A stretch of 64,000 bases of DNA from NCBI GenBank assembly GCA_963751595.1, contig CAVVVC010000006.1, forward strand, positions 1 to 64,000. Reading direction: 5' to 3'. Below are positions 1 to 8,520 of this stretch, in pieces (position 1 is the first letter of the stretch; each line of letters starts with the position of its first letter). A program made the position numbers and the translations under genes. Source of the DNA: JAHEGP01 sp963751595 (GTDB lineage Bacteria > Pseudomonadota > Gammaproteobacteria > Pseudomonadales > JAHEGP01). The notes below the pieces were generated by a model. It was given only the letters and a program-made list of their open reading frames with translations. It did no database searches and had not been told where the DNA came from.

Positions 1-1299
1 TTGCAGGGCAGCCATCATCGATGCGGCTTTTTTGTCGCCGCTGTCTTCAAGATTATAGGGAGGACTCCAACTGCCCGTCGGCGGCAGGCGATCGTTGTGG
101 GTCGTCACCAGCACGATGGGCGGTTTCCTGCGCGCGAGCTTGGCGGCGAAGTAGTCGTTCCATTGCGTCAGAAACTGCTGGTCCAGCGCCTTGGCTGGCT
201 GGTTAGCCTGGCTGACCCAGAGCAGTAGGTCTGCCTTGACTGCCTCCTGCAGCAGCCGTTTCGAGGTTGCCGGGTCGCCATCCAGACCCGGGGAGTCGAT
301 CAGGTGAACGTCGAGCTCATTGGCCAGGGTCATGGCGTAATAATGAAAACCGTCGGTGGCGGGTAGCGGATCCACCCCGGCGACACACTGTTGCTTGAGC
401 GCATTCACCAGGGACGACTTACCGGCATTCACCTGGCCCAGCACCATGATGGCGAGGGGCTTGATGGTCACCTCCTCCGGCTCGCCCTCGGCCCTGCGCC
501 GCGCCGCCAGTTCCTCCTCGGAGAACCTGAGCCGGCCACTGTAAAGATCGATACCGACCTGGGTGACCTGCTCGAACAGCACCACCTTCATATTGCCCTG
601 CATGTGCTGGCCCAGCTCGCCGATGTAGCGATTACCAAGCATCGAGCTGATCTCGCTGGCAACCCCGGTAACCGGGTTTACACCAATTTTTATCGCCCTG
701 ATCAGGGGCGACACGTAACCATAGAGTTTTACCGCTGTCCCCGTATTGCGAGACAGCGTTCGCAGGGTCGATATCTTGAGATTGTGTGCCAGCGGCATAT
801 GCTCAACCACTTCTGCGCGGTATTCCCTGCTCCAGGTTTCGAGCATCAGCAGCAGCTCGGGAACACTGAAAGCATACTCGGCGTCTTTTTCACCACCGTG
901 GTAGACCCTGGCCACATAGGTAAGATGATCGAGCATGGCACGGGGGATCGCGTCCCAGGGCAAGGTCGCCAGTTGGGCTTCGCCAATCTGATCCACGCAG
1001 GTGCGCCAGACTGCCCTGTCGTGCTCCGACCACTCGGGCTGTGGCTGCAAATGCTGCACCGGCTCCTCGGACTGGGCACCCGGCTGGGCGAGCAACCGGC
1101 GGACAGCCCAGGACAGCAGCGCCAGCACCAGCAGGCCACCGCTGAACCACCAGAACCAGCCCGCCTGCCACAGGTAGGCGAGGCCCAGCAGCATCAGCGC
1201 CAGGCCCGGTAACAACCACAGCAACAGGCCGGCCAGATAAAACTCGGTGGAGCGCTCCCGCAACAGCTTGCGCAGCATCGTCCGCAGCGAGCCGATCAT
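1..1299 (-). CDS. Membrane-anchored GTPase (partial, C-terminus beyond left edge)
   Basis: The minus-strand frame stays open from an ATG at 1299 to base 1, so at least 433 codons are present and the stop lies outside the window. Residues about 19-62 hold two hydrophobic stretches, which suggests the N-terminus is held in the inner membrane. A P-loop GQVNAGKSS lies near residue 288, followed by a G3-like IDSPGLDGDP near residue 335 and a G4-like TTHND motif. The start codon overlaps the stop of the upstream GTPase by 4 bp (ATGA), which points to translational coupling. These motifs place it among Era/dynamin-like TRAFAC GTPases. Cellular role is unknown; pairing with a DUF697 GTPase resembles YcjX/YcjF-type envelope modules, but I do not claim orthology. 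Confidence 0.8.
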   Translation of the reverse strand, partial: MIGSLRTMLRKLLRERSTEFYLAGLLLWLLPGLALMLLGLAYLWQAGWFWWFSGGLLVLALLSWAVRRLLAQPGAQSEEPVQHLQPQPEWSEHDRAVWRTCVDQIGEAQLATLPWDAIPRAMLDHLTYVARVYHGGEKDAEYAFSVPELLLMLETWSREYRAEVVEHMPLAHNLKISTLRTLSRNTGTAVKLYGYVSPLIRAIKIGVNPVTGVASEISSMLGNRYIGELGQHMQGNMKVVLFEQVTQVGIDLYSGRLRFSEEELAARRRAEGEPEEVTIKPLAIMVLGQVNAGKSSLVNALKQQCVAGVDPLPATDGFHYYAMTLANELDVHLIDSPGLDGDPATSKRLLQEAVKADLLLWVSQANQPAKALDQQFLTQWNDYFAAKLARRKPPIVLVTTHNDRLPPTGSWSPPYNLEDSGDKKAASMMAALQ

Positions 1300-2477
1300 G
1301 GCGCGCCTCCGGGGGGCGGCCCCTCACCACCATTCTGCTCCCTGGCGTTGACCACATCCTTGCCGACTTCGCGACCCTGGGCCATGGCCTCCTGGTAAAC
1401 TGTCTGCAAGCTGCCGTCGTCCAGCGGGGTGTCGGTTTTCTTGTGGTACAGGTACTTGCAGGCGGCGCGCCCCAGGGCATAGGTAGTGGCATAACTCACC
1501 GTCACTGCGAAGGCGCCCCCCAACACCTGGCCAAAACCCGGCACCATCTTCGCCAACTGACGCGCACCCAGACTGGTCGCGTAGCGCAGCGCAAAACTGG
1601 TACCCATGGCAGCCGTGAATTCAGAGAAATTGCGGCGACTCCACTCGATATCGTATTTCTGCGCCAGGCTGTGCAACATTTTGCCCTGGATGGCCGGCAC
1701 GCTCACCAACCCGACCAAAGGGATGGCGTCACTTGCCGCCGCACTGCCGGCGTACCAAAGCACCTCGGTTTTCAGATGTTCGAAATTGCTTTGCTCGGCA
1801 TCCTGATGGACGCTCTTCTGCAACCAGAGGCTGAGTTCAGGCACCTTGCCGCTAATCAGCTCCCGCAATTCCGTGGCACCGGCGTCGCGCAGGCCATAGC
1901 CATCGTCGCGCTCGCCGAAGTCGACCAGACAGGCATCGACAGGATCACCCCAGATTTTCTCGAGGGCGGCTTGCTGTGCCTGCATGGCGCGCTCACGATC
2001 GTGTTGGTCGCTGATTTCATCGGCACCGGTATGAACCACGATAATTGCGCGGCTGTGGATGTGGCGCGACGACTTGCGTATCTTTTTCAATGCGCTGTGC
2101 ACGGCACTTTGCTCCGCGTCGCGCAACCGCACCACGACCAGCAGGGCGTGGCTTCGATGGCCAAGACTTTCGAGGTCCTCATCGGCGTTGTAATCCACCT
2201 CGCCGAGTCCCCGGGTATCAAGGAAGCGCAGAATAGGCTGCTGCGCCGGATAGTCGAAGTAGCTGGAGTTCTGGGTGCAGGGCATAAAGCCATTGCCGAC
2301 CTCGGCCAGGCTATGGCCCGTCAATTGCTGCACAATCGAGGATTTACCCGCGCCGGTTTTCCCCAGTAACCAGATAACCGGCAGCTCCAGATTGGATTGC
2401 TGCCACGCCCGCTTCAGCTCCTCGTCTGAGGGAGGGTTGATGACATGCCGATAGAACCTGGATGCGAGTTTTTTCAT
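1296..2477 (-). CDS. GTPase with C-terminal DUF697 (YcjF-like) domain
   Basis: Predicted protein of 393 aa from the ATG at 2477. The frame extends upstream to an ATG at 2531, but the 2477 start gives the typical short basic N-terminus MKKLASRFYR; neither start has a strong ribosome binding site. The GTPase domain has a P-loop GKTGAGKSS at residues 39-47 and a G3 motif DTRGLGEVD at 87-95. The C-terminal third has the DUF697 pattern: alanine- and glycine-rich helices with SDAIPLVGLVSVPAIQGKM followed by a second hydrophobic stretch, and a proline-rich tail. It overlaps the next GTPase gene by 4 bp, so the two are probably made together. Function beyond GTP hydrolysis at the membrane is inference. 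Confidence 0.85.
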   Translation of the reverse strand: MKKLASRFYRHVINPPSDEELKRAWQQSNLELPVIWLLGKTGAGKSSIVQQLTGHSLAEVGNGFMPCTQNSSYFDYPAQQPILRFLDTRGLGEVDYNADEDLESLGHRSHALLVVVRLRDAEQSAVHSALKKIRKSSRHIHSRAIIVVHTGADEISDQHDRERAMQAQQAALEKIWGDPVDACLVDFGERDDGYGLRDAGATELRELISGKVPELSLWLQKSVHQDAEQSNFEHLKTEVLWYAGSAAASDAIPLVGLVSVPAIQGKMLHSLAQKYDIEWSRRNFSEFTAAMGTSFALRYATSLGARQLAKMVPGFGQVLGGAFAVTVSYATTYALGRAACKYLYHKKTDTPLDDGSLQTVYQEAMAQGREVGKDVVNAREQNGGEGPPPGGAP

Positions 2478-2928
2478 CGCATTATTGTACCCCGGGGTGA
2501 GACGGGAACGGAGGGCTAATTTTGCCGCCATCGCTCGGCTTTTATGAGGCTATGGCCGCCAGCGGCTGCACAGACGGCAATACCGGTCGCCACACCCTAA
2601 CGGCAATCTATTCCGCCCCCGAGGCTTCTGTTACCCTTGATTCCAACGCCAGCTTCCTTGCCACACGCGAAGAAGAGATAAGCCATGGGTAGAATTCCCC
2701 TGCACTACCGCTCCCTCGCTGGGACCGTTGCAGATAGCGCTGTCGGCGCCGGTACATCAGTGCAGCTAACCTGCCCCGCCCTGGCGCGTATTGCAGCGCT
2801 GGAGCCGACATTGCATTCCCTGGCCGAGCCCCAGCCTGACCTTGCCAACCGGGCGGCACAACGACACCATACCCCTGGGGATGTAACTTGTCGGGGACGA
2901 ATAATACCCTTGACCATGGAGAACCAAA
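2478..2928. other. Intergenic region between divergent genes
   Basis: About 450 bp separate the divergent GTPase operon and the AI-2E permease, so promoters for both should lie here. I could not identify a convincing -35/-10 pair, RNA gene or repeat. Open frames of 70-87 codons across 2685-2951 have no recognisable product and I do not call them genes. Confidence 0.5.
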
Positions 2929-4056
2929 ATGCCGGTCAACCAGCGTAACAACCGGATCTACCTCGCCATCGTTATCGCTTTCAGCGCGCTGGTCTACCTG
3001 CTGTCACCGATACTGGCGCCGTTTCTGATTGCCGCCTTCCTGTCCTACCTGGGTGATCCGCTGGTGGATCGGCTGCACCGGCGGGGCCTGAGTCGCACCC
3101 TTGGCGTCATCATCGTATTCCTGGGAATGACCTTGCTGGGCCTGCTCTGTCTGCTGGTGGCAGCGCCCCTGATCGAAGGCCAGATCCGCATCGTGATCCG
3201 CTCCATCCCCCAACTCGGCGACTGGATCAACACCGCAATGGTGCCCTTCCTGGAGTCGATATCGGGGCTGACAATCCCCACCGTCAATGTCGGCACGCTC
3301 ACCGCGGCGGCGGCCAAGCACTGGAATCAGCTGGGGGGCGTGGTCGGGGTGCTGGCCGGCTGGCTGGGCAGTTCCACCCAGGTGATGCTGAGCTGGATCG
3401 CCTTTGCCACTATTGTACCGGTGGTTACATTCTACCTGCTGCGCGACTGGGATGTGTTGCTGGCCAAAATCAATCAACTGATCCCGCGCCAGTTCGAGCC
3501 CAAAATCACCGCCCTTGCCCGAGAGGTTGACGAGGTACTGGCACAGTTCCTTCGCGGGCAGCTACTGGTGATGCTGGCCCAGATGGTGTACTTCAGCGTG
3601 GCGCTGAGCCTGGTAGGGCTGGACCTGGCGCTGTTGATCGGCATCTCGGCGGGGGCGGTGAGTTTCGTCCCCTACCTCGGCGCGGTTATCGGCATCGGCT
3701 CGGGGGTACTGGCGGCATTGATGCAATATCACGAACTGATGCCCGTGGTGTGGGTGCTGGTGGTCTTCGGTATTGGCCAGGCGCTGGAATCAATGGTGTT
3801 GACACCGCTGCTGGTGGGAGACCGCATCGGCCTGCACCCGGTGGCAGTGATTTTTGCGGTGATGGCTGGGGGGCAGCTATTCGGCCTGGTCGGGGTACTG
3901 ATCGCCCTTCCCGTGGCAGCGGTTATCACGGTGCTGCTGCGCCACGCCCACGAGTTCTACCTCGGCAGCACCCTTTACAGCCAGGACGCCGGAGCGGATA
4001 GCACCGCGGCGCTATCCAATACCGGGCAGAAGGGGGACGATGCGCCGTTGGCCTAG
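2929..4056 (+). CDS. AI-2E/PerM family membrane protein
   Basis: Predicted 375-aa polytopic inner-membrane protein. It opens with two hydrophobic helices (residues about 9-38), has a polar central region (about 85-150), and ends with a run of closely spaced helices to about residue 345. This is the PerM/YdiK/AI-2E exporter layout, and the length fits. Characterised relatives export autoinducer-2 or act as ion exchangers, so the substrate cannot be assigned. The ATG at 2929 has a GGAG ribosome binding site 7 bases upstream. Its TAG stop is part of a CTAG that forms the left target duplication of a small inverted-repeat element; before that insertion the gene would have ended on the same CTAG as the convergent downstream gene. 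Confidence 0.9.
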   Translation: MPVNQRNNRIYLAIVIAFSALVYLLSPILAPFLIAAFLSYLGDPLVDRLHRRGLSRTLGVIIVFLGMTLLGLLCLLVAAPLIEGQIRIVIRSIPQLGDWINTAMVPFLESISGLTIPTVNVGTLTAAAAKHWNQLGGVVGVLAGWLGSSTQVMLSWIAFATIVPVVTFYLLRDWDVLLAKINQLIPRQFEPKITALAREVDEVLAQFLRGQLLVMLAQMVYFSVALSLVGLDLALLIGISAGAVSFVPYLGAVIGIGSGVLAALMQYHELMPVVWVLVVFGIGQALESMVLTPLLVGDRIGLHPVAVIFAVMAGGQLFGLVGVLIALPVAAVITVLLRHAHEFYLGSTLYSQDAGADSTAALSNTGQKGDDAPLA

Positions 4057-4266
4057 ACGCCATATCTCACCGCCTAGGCAATCGCTTTTTCGGCGTGCCT
4101 GTTATTGTAGCGTAGGGCGCCTATTGGGTTTCTCGCCGGATCTTGCGCGCTGTACGAAATCTTCCTCCTGCGGCCATAGTTACGGCTATTCCCTTGGTCG
4201 GAAAATCCCGCACCGCGCACAATCGCTCGCCGAGAATTCCAGATATCAGTGAGATATGGCGGCTGT
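4057..4266 (+). mobile_element. Family A inverted-repeat element (MITE-like), copy A1, empty B-site
   Basis: A 210-bp element bounded by CTAG on both sides (4053-4056 and 4267-4270). Its ends are imperfect inverted repeats: CGCCATATCTCACCG on the left, and the complement of the right end contains CCGCCATATCTCACTG. Three related copies lie at 14135, 28387 and 42264. An internal hairpin based on GCCATAG/CTATTCCC-like arms is conserved among copies. No transposase is encoded, so it would be moved in trans. The YTAR duplication is typical of the IS5 group (established for that group; its use here is inferred). The site where family B elements sit in two other copies is uninterrupted here (AGCGTAGGGC at about 4109-4118). 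Confidence 0.85.
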
Positions 4267-4773
4267 CTAGCGGTTTTTGAGGCGCTGCTTGGCCCGGCTC
4301 CAGTTGGTGGCAAATTCGTTTTGCACGTCGAAGATGGCGACTATTTTACGCCACATCCAGGCACCATTCTGGCGTACGTACTCCTCCTCGTAGCGACCAA
4401 TCATGAACCCGGCTCCCAGCGATGACATCGGGTTACCCTCCCGGAACACAACCGGGCAATCCAGGTACCACAGGGCCCTGGCAGTGTCTCCATCGATGTC
4501 GATCACCTCGTTCGTTACCCGGTGCTGGCTCCAGCTGATGAAAGCGGGCAAGCCATCGGCCAGAAACATTGACACCTCGGACTTGCCCTGCGCCAGCGGC
4601 AGGCCGGTAAAGTCGGCGACGATATCGTCGGTGCAGCGACTGATGGTCTCGTCGATTGCCGCGCTGTCGCCGGCGACCGTTCGATCGAGGCAATGACAGT
4701 AGTAATAGTGTTTGAGATGGCGAATCGCTTCCAGGTCTTCCAGGTATTGAATCCTGTTTTCCAGCGTGCTCAT
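4267..4773 (-). CDS. SnoaL-like / NTF2-fold domain protein
   Basis: Predicted 168-aa soluble protein. The ATG at 4773 has GGGAG 7 bases upstream. The N-terminal helix with the pattern IQYLEDLEAIRHLKHYYY, the central LADGLPAFISWSQH and the following beta strands fit the SnoaL_4/NTF2-like alpha+beta barrel that binds small hydrophobic ligands. Relatives include ketosteroid-isomerase-like and ring-hydroxylating-dioxygenase small-subunit-like proteins, so a specific reaction cannot be given. Residues WMWRKIVAIFD near the C-terminus form the usual closing strand. The stop codon TAG lies in the right-hand CTAG of element A1. A role in lipid or steroid catabolism would fit the nearby P450 but is speculative. 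Confidence 0.75.
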   Translation of the reverse strand: MSTLENRIQYLEDLEAIRHLKHYYYCHCLDRTVAGDSAAIDETISRCTDDIVADFTGLPLAQGKSEVSMFLADGLPAFISWSQHRVTNEVIDIDGDTARALWYLDCPVVFREGNPMSSLGAGFMIGRYEEEYVRQNGAWMWRKIVAIFDVQNEFATNWSRAKQRLKNR

Positions 4774-5059
4774 GGTTTGCTCCCGGTTGTGCCATGCCAA
4801 GGCGTGGTCGGCATCATCAATGGGCCTGCCCGGCGCGATCGCCCCCCGGCAGACCGGCCCGGGGGAAGGCAGGCGACAGGCGTCCGCCCCGTGGTGAGGG
4901 TGACATGGTATCCTGAATCCTGCGGCCCGACAGACGCTGAAGCTTACCGACAATCCGGGGCTCTTGACAAGGGGCGGCGGCCCGGTGGGCCTTTGCGGCT
5001 CGAACCCCATTGCCGGCGCCAAGCAAGTCTCCTCCGATAGCAACAGGTTTACCAACATC

Positions 5060-5764
5060 ATGACCGCGAATAAACGACAGGCCGCCCTGGCGGCCGCCAC
5101 GTTTGCCGCCGCCAGGGGAGTCACCACGGCGTATCACCGCCTCGGTTTGCCCATCATCAGCACTGGCCGCTCCTTCGCCTATTATCGCAAACTGCTTTTC
5201 GACGGGCGATCCGAAGCCACGGTGCTGCGCCAGCTTGAGGGCAAGCGTATCGTCGATGTCGGCTGCGGGTTGACGCCCTACGTCGAAAATTCCCTATTCC
5301 AAAGCTGCTACCGAGCCGGCATCGAGTGCTATGGCATCGATCCCAAACTGCGCGAGGGTTTCAGCCTTGGTGCGTTCGACCGCGCAAAAATACTCGCCAC
5401 CGGCGGCGGGAAGGTGAACCCAAGTCCTCCGGGTATGGAGCGCGCCATCGGCACGATGGCCCACGACTTGCCCTTCGACGATGCCTCCGTCGATATGATA
5501 GTTTCCTGCTATCTGCTCTTTGTCTGGATTGAAGACGAGTCTGCGCTGAAGGCCATTTTTCGGGAATTCGAGCGAGTGCTCAAGCCCGGCGGCGAGATCA
5601 GGGTGTTCCCGGCTCCCTGCATCAGTCCAGCCGCAGGGCGACACGAAGGCCTCGCGCAATCTCTGCAAGCTTTTACAATCGAGCAGCGCTTCTTCTCCGG
5701 GCTGGTTCCGGCCACGGGATTTGCACCGGCTTACCGGCTGATTCTTCGCAAAGACGGATCATGA
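5060..5764 (+). CDS. Class I SAM-dependent methyltransferase
   Basis: Predicted 234-aa protein from the ATG at 5060; the frame is open back to 4964, but the upstream part is low complexity and lacks a convincing ribosome binding site. The SAM-binding motif I is clear (IVDVGCGLTPY, residues about 62-72), followed by an acidic strand end YGIDPK, a motif IV region with DDASVDMIVSCYLL, and the post-motif VLKPGGEIRVF. This is the Rossmann-fold arrangement of methyltransf_11/25-type enzymes. The substrate is unknown. The gene lies alone on the plus strand between two minus-strand genes. The N-terminal 50 residues are alanine-rich and could be an amphipathic helix. Confidence 0.75.
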   Translation: MTANKRQAALAAATFAAARGVTTAYHRLGLPIISTGRSFAYYRKLLFDGRSEATVLRQLEGKRIVDVGCGLTPYVENSLFQSCYRAGIECYGIDPKLREGFSLGAFDRAKILATGGGKVNPSPPGMERAIGTMAHDLPFDDASVDMIVSCYLLFVWIEDESALKAIFREFERVLKPGGEIRVFPAPCISPAAGRHEGLAQSLQAFTIEQRFFSGLVPATGFAPAYRLILRKDGS

Positions 5765-5791
5765 ATAGGCCCGGATTAGTGCCGTTTGCAG

Positions 5792-7030
5792 TTAGCGATC
5801 ATGCAGCCTCACCGGCAGCGCGGTGTAGCCGTGGACAAAGTTGGACAGCACCCGTTCTGGCGCGCCCACGACTTCGATTCGGTTGCAGCGCTGCATGATT
5901 TCCTCCCACAGCACCCGCAACTGCATTTCTGCCAGCCGGTTACCCATGCAGCGATGAACACCAAAGCCAAAAGCAATATGGTGCCGCGGATTGGCGCGGT
6001 CGATAATAAACTCATCGGCTCTATCGATGACGGATTCGTCCCGATTTCCGGAGATATACCACATCACCACCTTGTCACCCTTGCGAATCTGCTTGCCGTT
6101 CAACACGGTGTCCCGTGAGGCGGTGCGACGCATGTGAGCAAGGGGCGTCTGCCAGCGAATGATTTCCGCGACCATCCCTGGAATCAACGAGTGATCCCCG
6201 CGCAACTTGTCGTACTCCCCCGGGTTCTGGTCAAGAGCCAGCACCCCGGCAGTAATGGAGTTGCGCGTGGTGTCATTGCCGCCGACGATCAGCAGGCAGA
6301 TATTGCCGAGAAATTCCATCGGCCTATCCACCATATCCGCAGTGTTGGGGTCGCGCTGTAGCAGCGAAATAAGGTCGAAGCTGTCGTCCATGCCCTTGCG
6401 TTCATGCCAGATCCGGGTAAAGGTCTGCAGACACTCCCGCAGACCCGCGACGCGCTCTGCATGGCTCACATCACCACCGGCGATTTCCGGTGAACCAGCG
6501 GCAATATCCGACCAGTAGGTGAGTTTGTGACGCTCATCGAAGGGAAAAGCAAACAGGATCGCCAATACCTGGGTGGTCAGGTTAACCGACACCCGCTCGA
6601 CCCAGTCGAAGGTCTCCCCCCTGGGCAAATTATCGAGTATCTCCACTACGCGTTTGCGAATCAGGTCTTCCATCGCTTTCAGGTTGGCGGGCGCGACCAC
6701 AGGCTGGACAGCACGGCGCTGCAGGTCGTGTTTGGGCGGGTCCATGGCAATGAACATCTCGAACGGGATTTCGTCAACCAGATCGCCGATGACGATCGTG
6801 GGCTCTGACGAGAACACCTCGTGATTGCGATCCACCGCCACGATATCGTCAAACCGGGTCACCGACCAGAACGGGCCAAATGGGCTATCGGCGAGGTAGT
6901 GCACCGGCTCCTCGGCGCGCAGGCGAGCAAAAAAGGGCCGCCAGGCGTCCTGCTGGTACAAGCGTGGATCACTGACGTCGATCCGGTCGAGGGGAATGCT
7001 ATGCGGGTCGGGTAGTACAGTTGCATTCAC
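5792..7030 (-). CDS. Cytochrome P450, CYP153-type alkane hydroxylase
   Basis: Predicted 412-aa soluble P450. The heme loop FGFGVHRCMGNRL places the thiolate ligand at Cys361. The I-helix oxygen-activation motif is GGNDTTRNS. The MGNRLAEMQLR continuation after the cysteine and the long N-terminus are typical of CYP153, the bacterial terminal hydroxylases of medium-chain alkanes and fatty acids. The gene starts 12 bp after a [2Fe-2S] ferredoxin gene and is divergent from an AraC regulator, the usual CYP153 arrangement. No ferredoxin reductase or alcohol dehydrogenase follows, so the electron chain must be completed by genes elsewhere. An upstream TAGGAGG supports this start. Confidence 0.93.
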   Translation of the reverse strand: MNATVLPDPHSIPLDRIDVSDPRLYQQDAWRPFFARLRAEEPVHYLADSPFGPFWSVTRFDDIVAVDRNHEVFSSEPTIVIGDLVDEIPFEMFIAMDPPKHDLQRRAVQPVVAPANLKAMEDLIRKRVVEILDNLPRGETFDWVERVSVNLTTQVLAILFAFPFDERHKLTYWSDIAAGSPEIAGGDVSHAERVAGLRECLQTFTRIWHERKGMDDSFDLISLLQRDPNTADMVDRPMEFLGNICLLIVGGNDTTRNSITAGVLALDQNPGEYDKLRGDHSLIPGMVAEIIRWQTPLAHMRRTASRDTVLNGKQIRKGDKVVMWYISGNRDESVIDRADEFIIDRANPRHHIAFGFGVHRCMGNRLAEMQLRVLWEEIMQRCNRIEVVGAPERVLSNFVHGYTALPVRLHDR

Positions 7031-7042
7031 GGGTCGGGCCTC

Positions 7043-7363
7043 CTACATCTGAAATTCCGGCAGGCGCACGACCATACCGTCCATTGCGTCACTGACTTCG
7101 ATCTGGCAGCTCAGCCGGGAAGCGTCCCCTCGGTCGGGCCGCATACCCAGCATCGCCTCTTCCATGGCGTCCGCCGCACCACTCACCTCGGCCCACTGGG
7201 GGTCGATGAAACAATGGCACGTGCCGCAGGCGCAGGCACCGCCGCAGTCAGCATCGATCCCCGGCACACCATTGTCGACGGCGTTTTGCATCAGCGACAT
7301 ACCCACTGTTGCGTCAATGCTGTGTTTTTCACCACCAAATTCAATCAGAGTTATTGTCGGCAC
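7043..7363 (-). CDS. [2Fe-2S] ferredoxin, probable redox partner of the CYP153
   Basis: Predicted 106-aa adrenodoxin/putidaredoxin-type ferredoxin. The cluster ligands are visible as C-GGA-C-AC-G-T-C in the segment DCGGACACGTCHCF, with the fourth cysteine in RLSCQIEV. The open frame extends to 7477, but I prefer the GTG at 7363. It has a GGAGG 10 bases upstream and gives an N-terminus PTITLIEFGG that matches the family, whereas the upstream extension has no family resemblance and would cover the regulatory repeats. The protein would carry electrons from a reductase to the P450 encoded 12 bp downstream. Confidence 0.88.
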   Translation of the reverse strand: MPTITLIEFGGEKHSIDATVGMSLMQNAVDNGVPGIDADCGGACACGTCHCFIDPQWAEVSGAADAMEEAMLGMRPDRGDASRLSCQIEVSDAMDGMVVRLPEFQM

Positions 7364-7428
7364 GGCTTCAATGTCCTCCACGGGCTGAACGCTTCTGCAA
7401 AGTCTATCCAGACCCGGGTAATTTGAGA

Positions 7429-7464
7429 GGTCATTTTTTGACAGCAGGGGGTCATTAATTGACA
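7429..7464. promoter_or_regulatory. Tandem 15-bp repeats, probable AraC-type operator
   Basis: Two near-identical 15-bp units, GGTCATTTTTTGACA (7429-7443) and GGTCATTAATTGACA (7450-7464), stand in direct orientation with 21-bp spacing, two helical turns apart. Each unit is itself a partial palindrome (GTCA with TGAC). They lie in the intergenic space between the divergent ferredoxin-P450 genes and the AraC regulator gene. AraC proteins commonly bind tandem sites spaced by about two turns on one helical face, so this is a good candidate for autoregulation and alkane-responsive activation. Confidence 0.7.
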
Positions 7465-7503
7465 ATGTTGCGACCAAGCCCGCCGATCCAGCAATGCAAC
7501 ACC

Positions 7504-8520
7504 ATGACGTCTGAATTCCACATACCCAGTAGCTACTCCCGTATCGTGGCCCGGGAACTGCAACTGCCGGAGCGTGAGTTAGCGTGCTTGCTGCGGGGCA
7601 CCGGGTTGCCAGTCTCGATACTACTGCCCGGTGACGAGACCGCTCTCAGCGGGCAGGAGCAACTGCAAATCCTGAATAATGCCCAGCTACTGAGTGGCGC
7701 AGCGGATTTCGGACTCCGCCTGGGACGCCGGCTGGCCCCCACTACCCATGGCCCCATGGGCTACCTGGCGCTCAGCAGCCCGGACCTGTCGAGCGCGCTT
7801 TGCGCACTGCGAGATTTTTTGCCGGTGCGCATTCCTTTCGCCCAACTTGACCTCAAGACCGATGCCCGCTGGCTACGTTGCTGTTTGAGCATCAAGCTCC
7901 CGGCTTCGCAGGAGCAGCGACGCCTGCTGTTGGAGTGTTTCGCATCGGTAATCCAGTCGCTGGTGGAGGCGGTGCTCGGGCGCACCCTGCAAGAAGCCAG
8001 ATTCCAGTTCGACTTTCAACGCCCTGACTACCATCCTGCCTACCGCCGATACCTGCACTCGAAGGTCAGCTTCTCCCGTGCCGAAAACGTGATCCTGCTG
8101 CCGGCAAAGCTGGCTCAGGTTGCCAATGCCTGCGGTGATACTAGGTTTCATGCCATCGCCCAGGCCATGTGCCAGAAATTACTGGAGCAGGGGCCGGTTT
8201 CACCGGTGTCCATGGCGGGACAGGTGCGACGATTGATACTGTCGCAGCCTTTGGGAGCGGTGTCGGAACAGGATGTCGCGCGTTCGCTGTACGTATCCAA
8301 GCGCACACTGGCCAGGCGCCTGCAACAGGAGGGCACGGCTTACCGTCAGATCCGCGACCAGCTACTGGCCGAGTTGGCGGTTCGGCACCTGCGCGACTCG
8401 GGGCTCAGCGTCGAGGCCACGGCGGCCTTGCTGGGTTACCACGATGCCGCCAATTTTCGCCGTGCTTTCAAGCGCTGGCTCGGGCAAACGCCGCGGGACT
8501 TCCGGAGAAAGGCTTACTGA
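7504..8520 (+). CDS. AraC family transcriptional regulator of the CYP153 operon
   Basis: Predicted 338-aa regulator. The N-terminal two thirds resemble the Arabinose_bd (PF12625-type) ligand domain found in OruR/ArgR-like and alkane regulators. The C-terminal about 85 residues contain two helix-turn-helix units: ARSLYVSKRTLARRLQQEG and the second around ATAALLGYHDAANFRRAFKRW. Starts at TTG 7459 or ATG 7465 are in frame, but 7459 lies inside and 7465 directly abuts the tandem repeats, so I prefer the ATG at 7504. Its divergent position next to the ferredoxin-P450 genes predicts control of alkane or fatty-acid hydroxylation. The inducer cannot be read from sequence. Confidence 0.87.
   Translation: MTSEFHIPSSYSRIVARELQLPERELACLLRGTGLPVSILLPGDETALSGQEQLQILNNAQLLSGAADFGLRLGRRLAPTTHGPMGYLALSSPDLSSALCALRDFLPVRIPFAQLDLKTDARWLRCCLSIKLPASQEQRRLLLECFASVIQSLVEAVLGRTLQEARFQFDFQRPDYHPAYRRYLHSKVSFSRAENVILLPAKLAQVANACGDTRFHAIAQAMCQKLLEQGPVSPVSMAGQVRRLILSQPLGAVSEQDVARSLYVSKRTLARRLQQEGTAYRQIRDQLLAELAVRHLRDSGLSVEATAALLGYHDAANFRRAFKRWLGQTPRDFRRKAY

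Noticed and set aside
391..2369. Long plus-strand frames (391-1212 and 1443-2369) over the GTPase pair
   Set aside because: The minus strand carries complete GTPase motifs and a 4-bp coupled overlap; the plus-strand products have no recognisable features.
2685..2951. Possible small genes between the GTPase operon and the AI-2E permease
   Set aside because: Overlapping frames on both strands of similar length with no motif; probably chance in GC-rich DNA.
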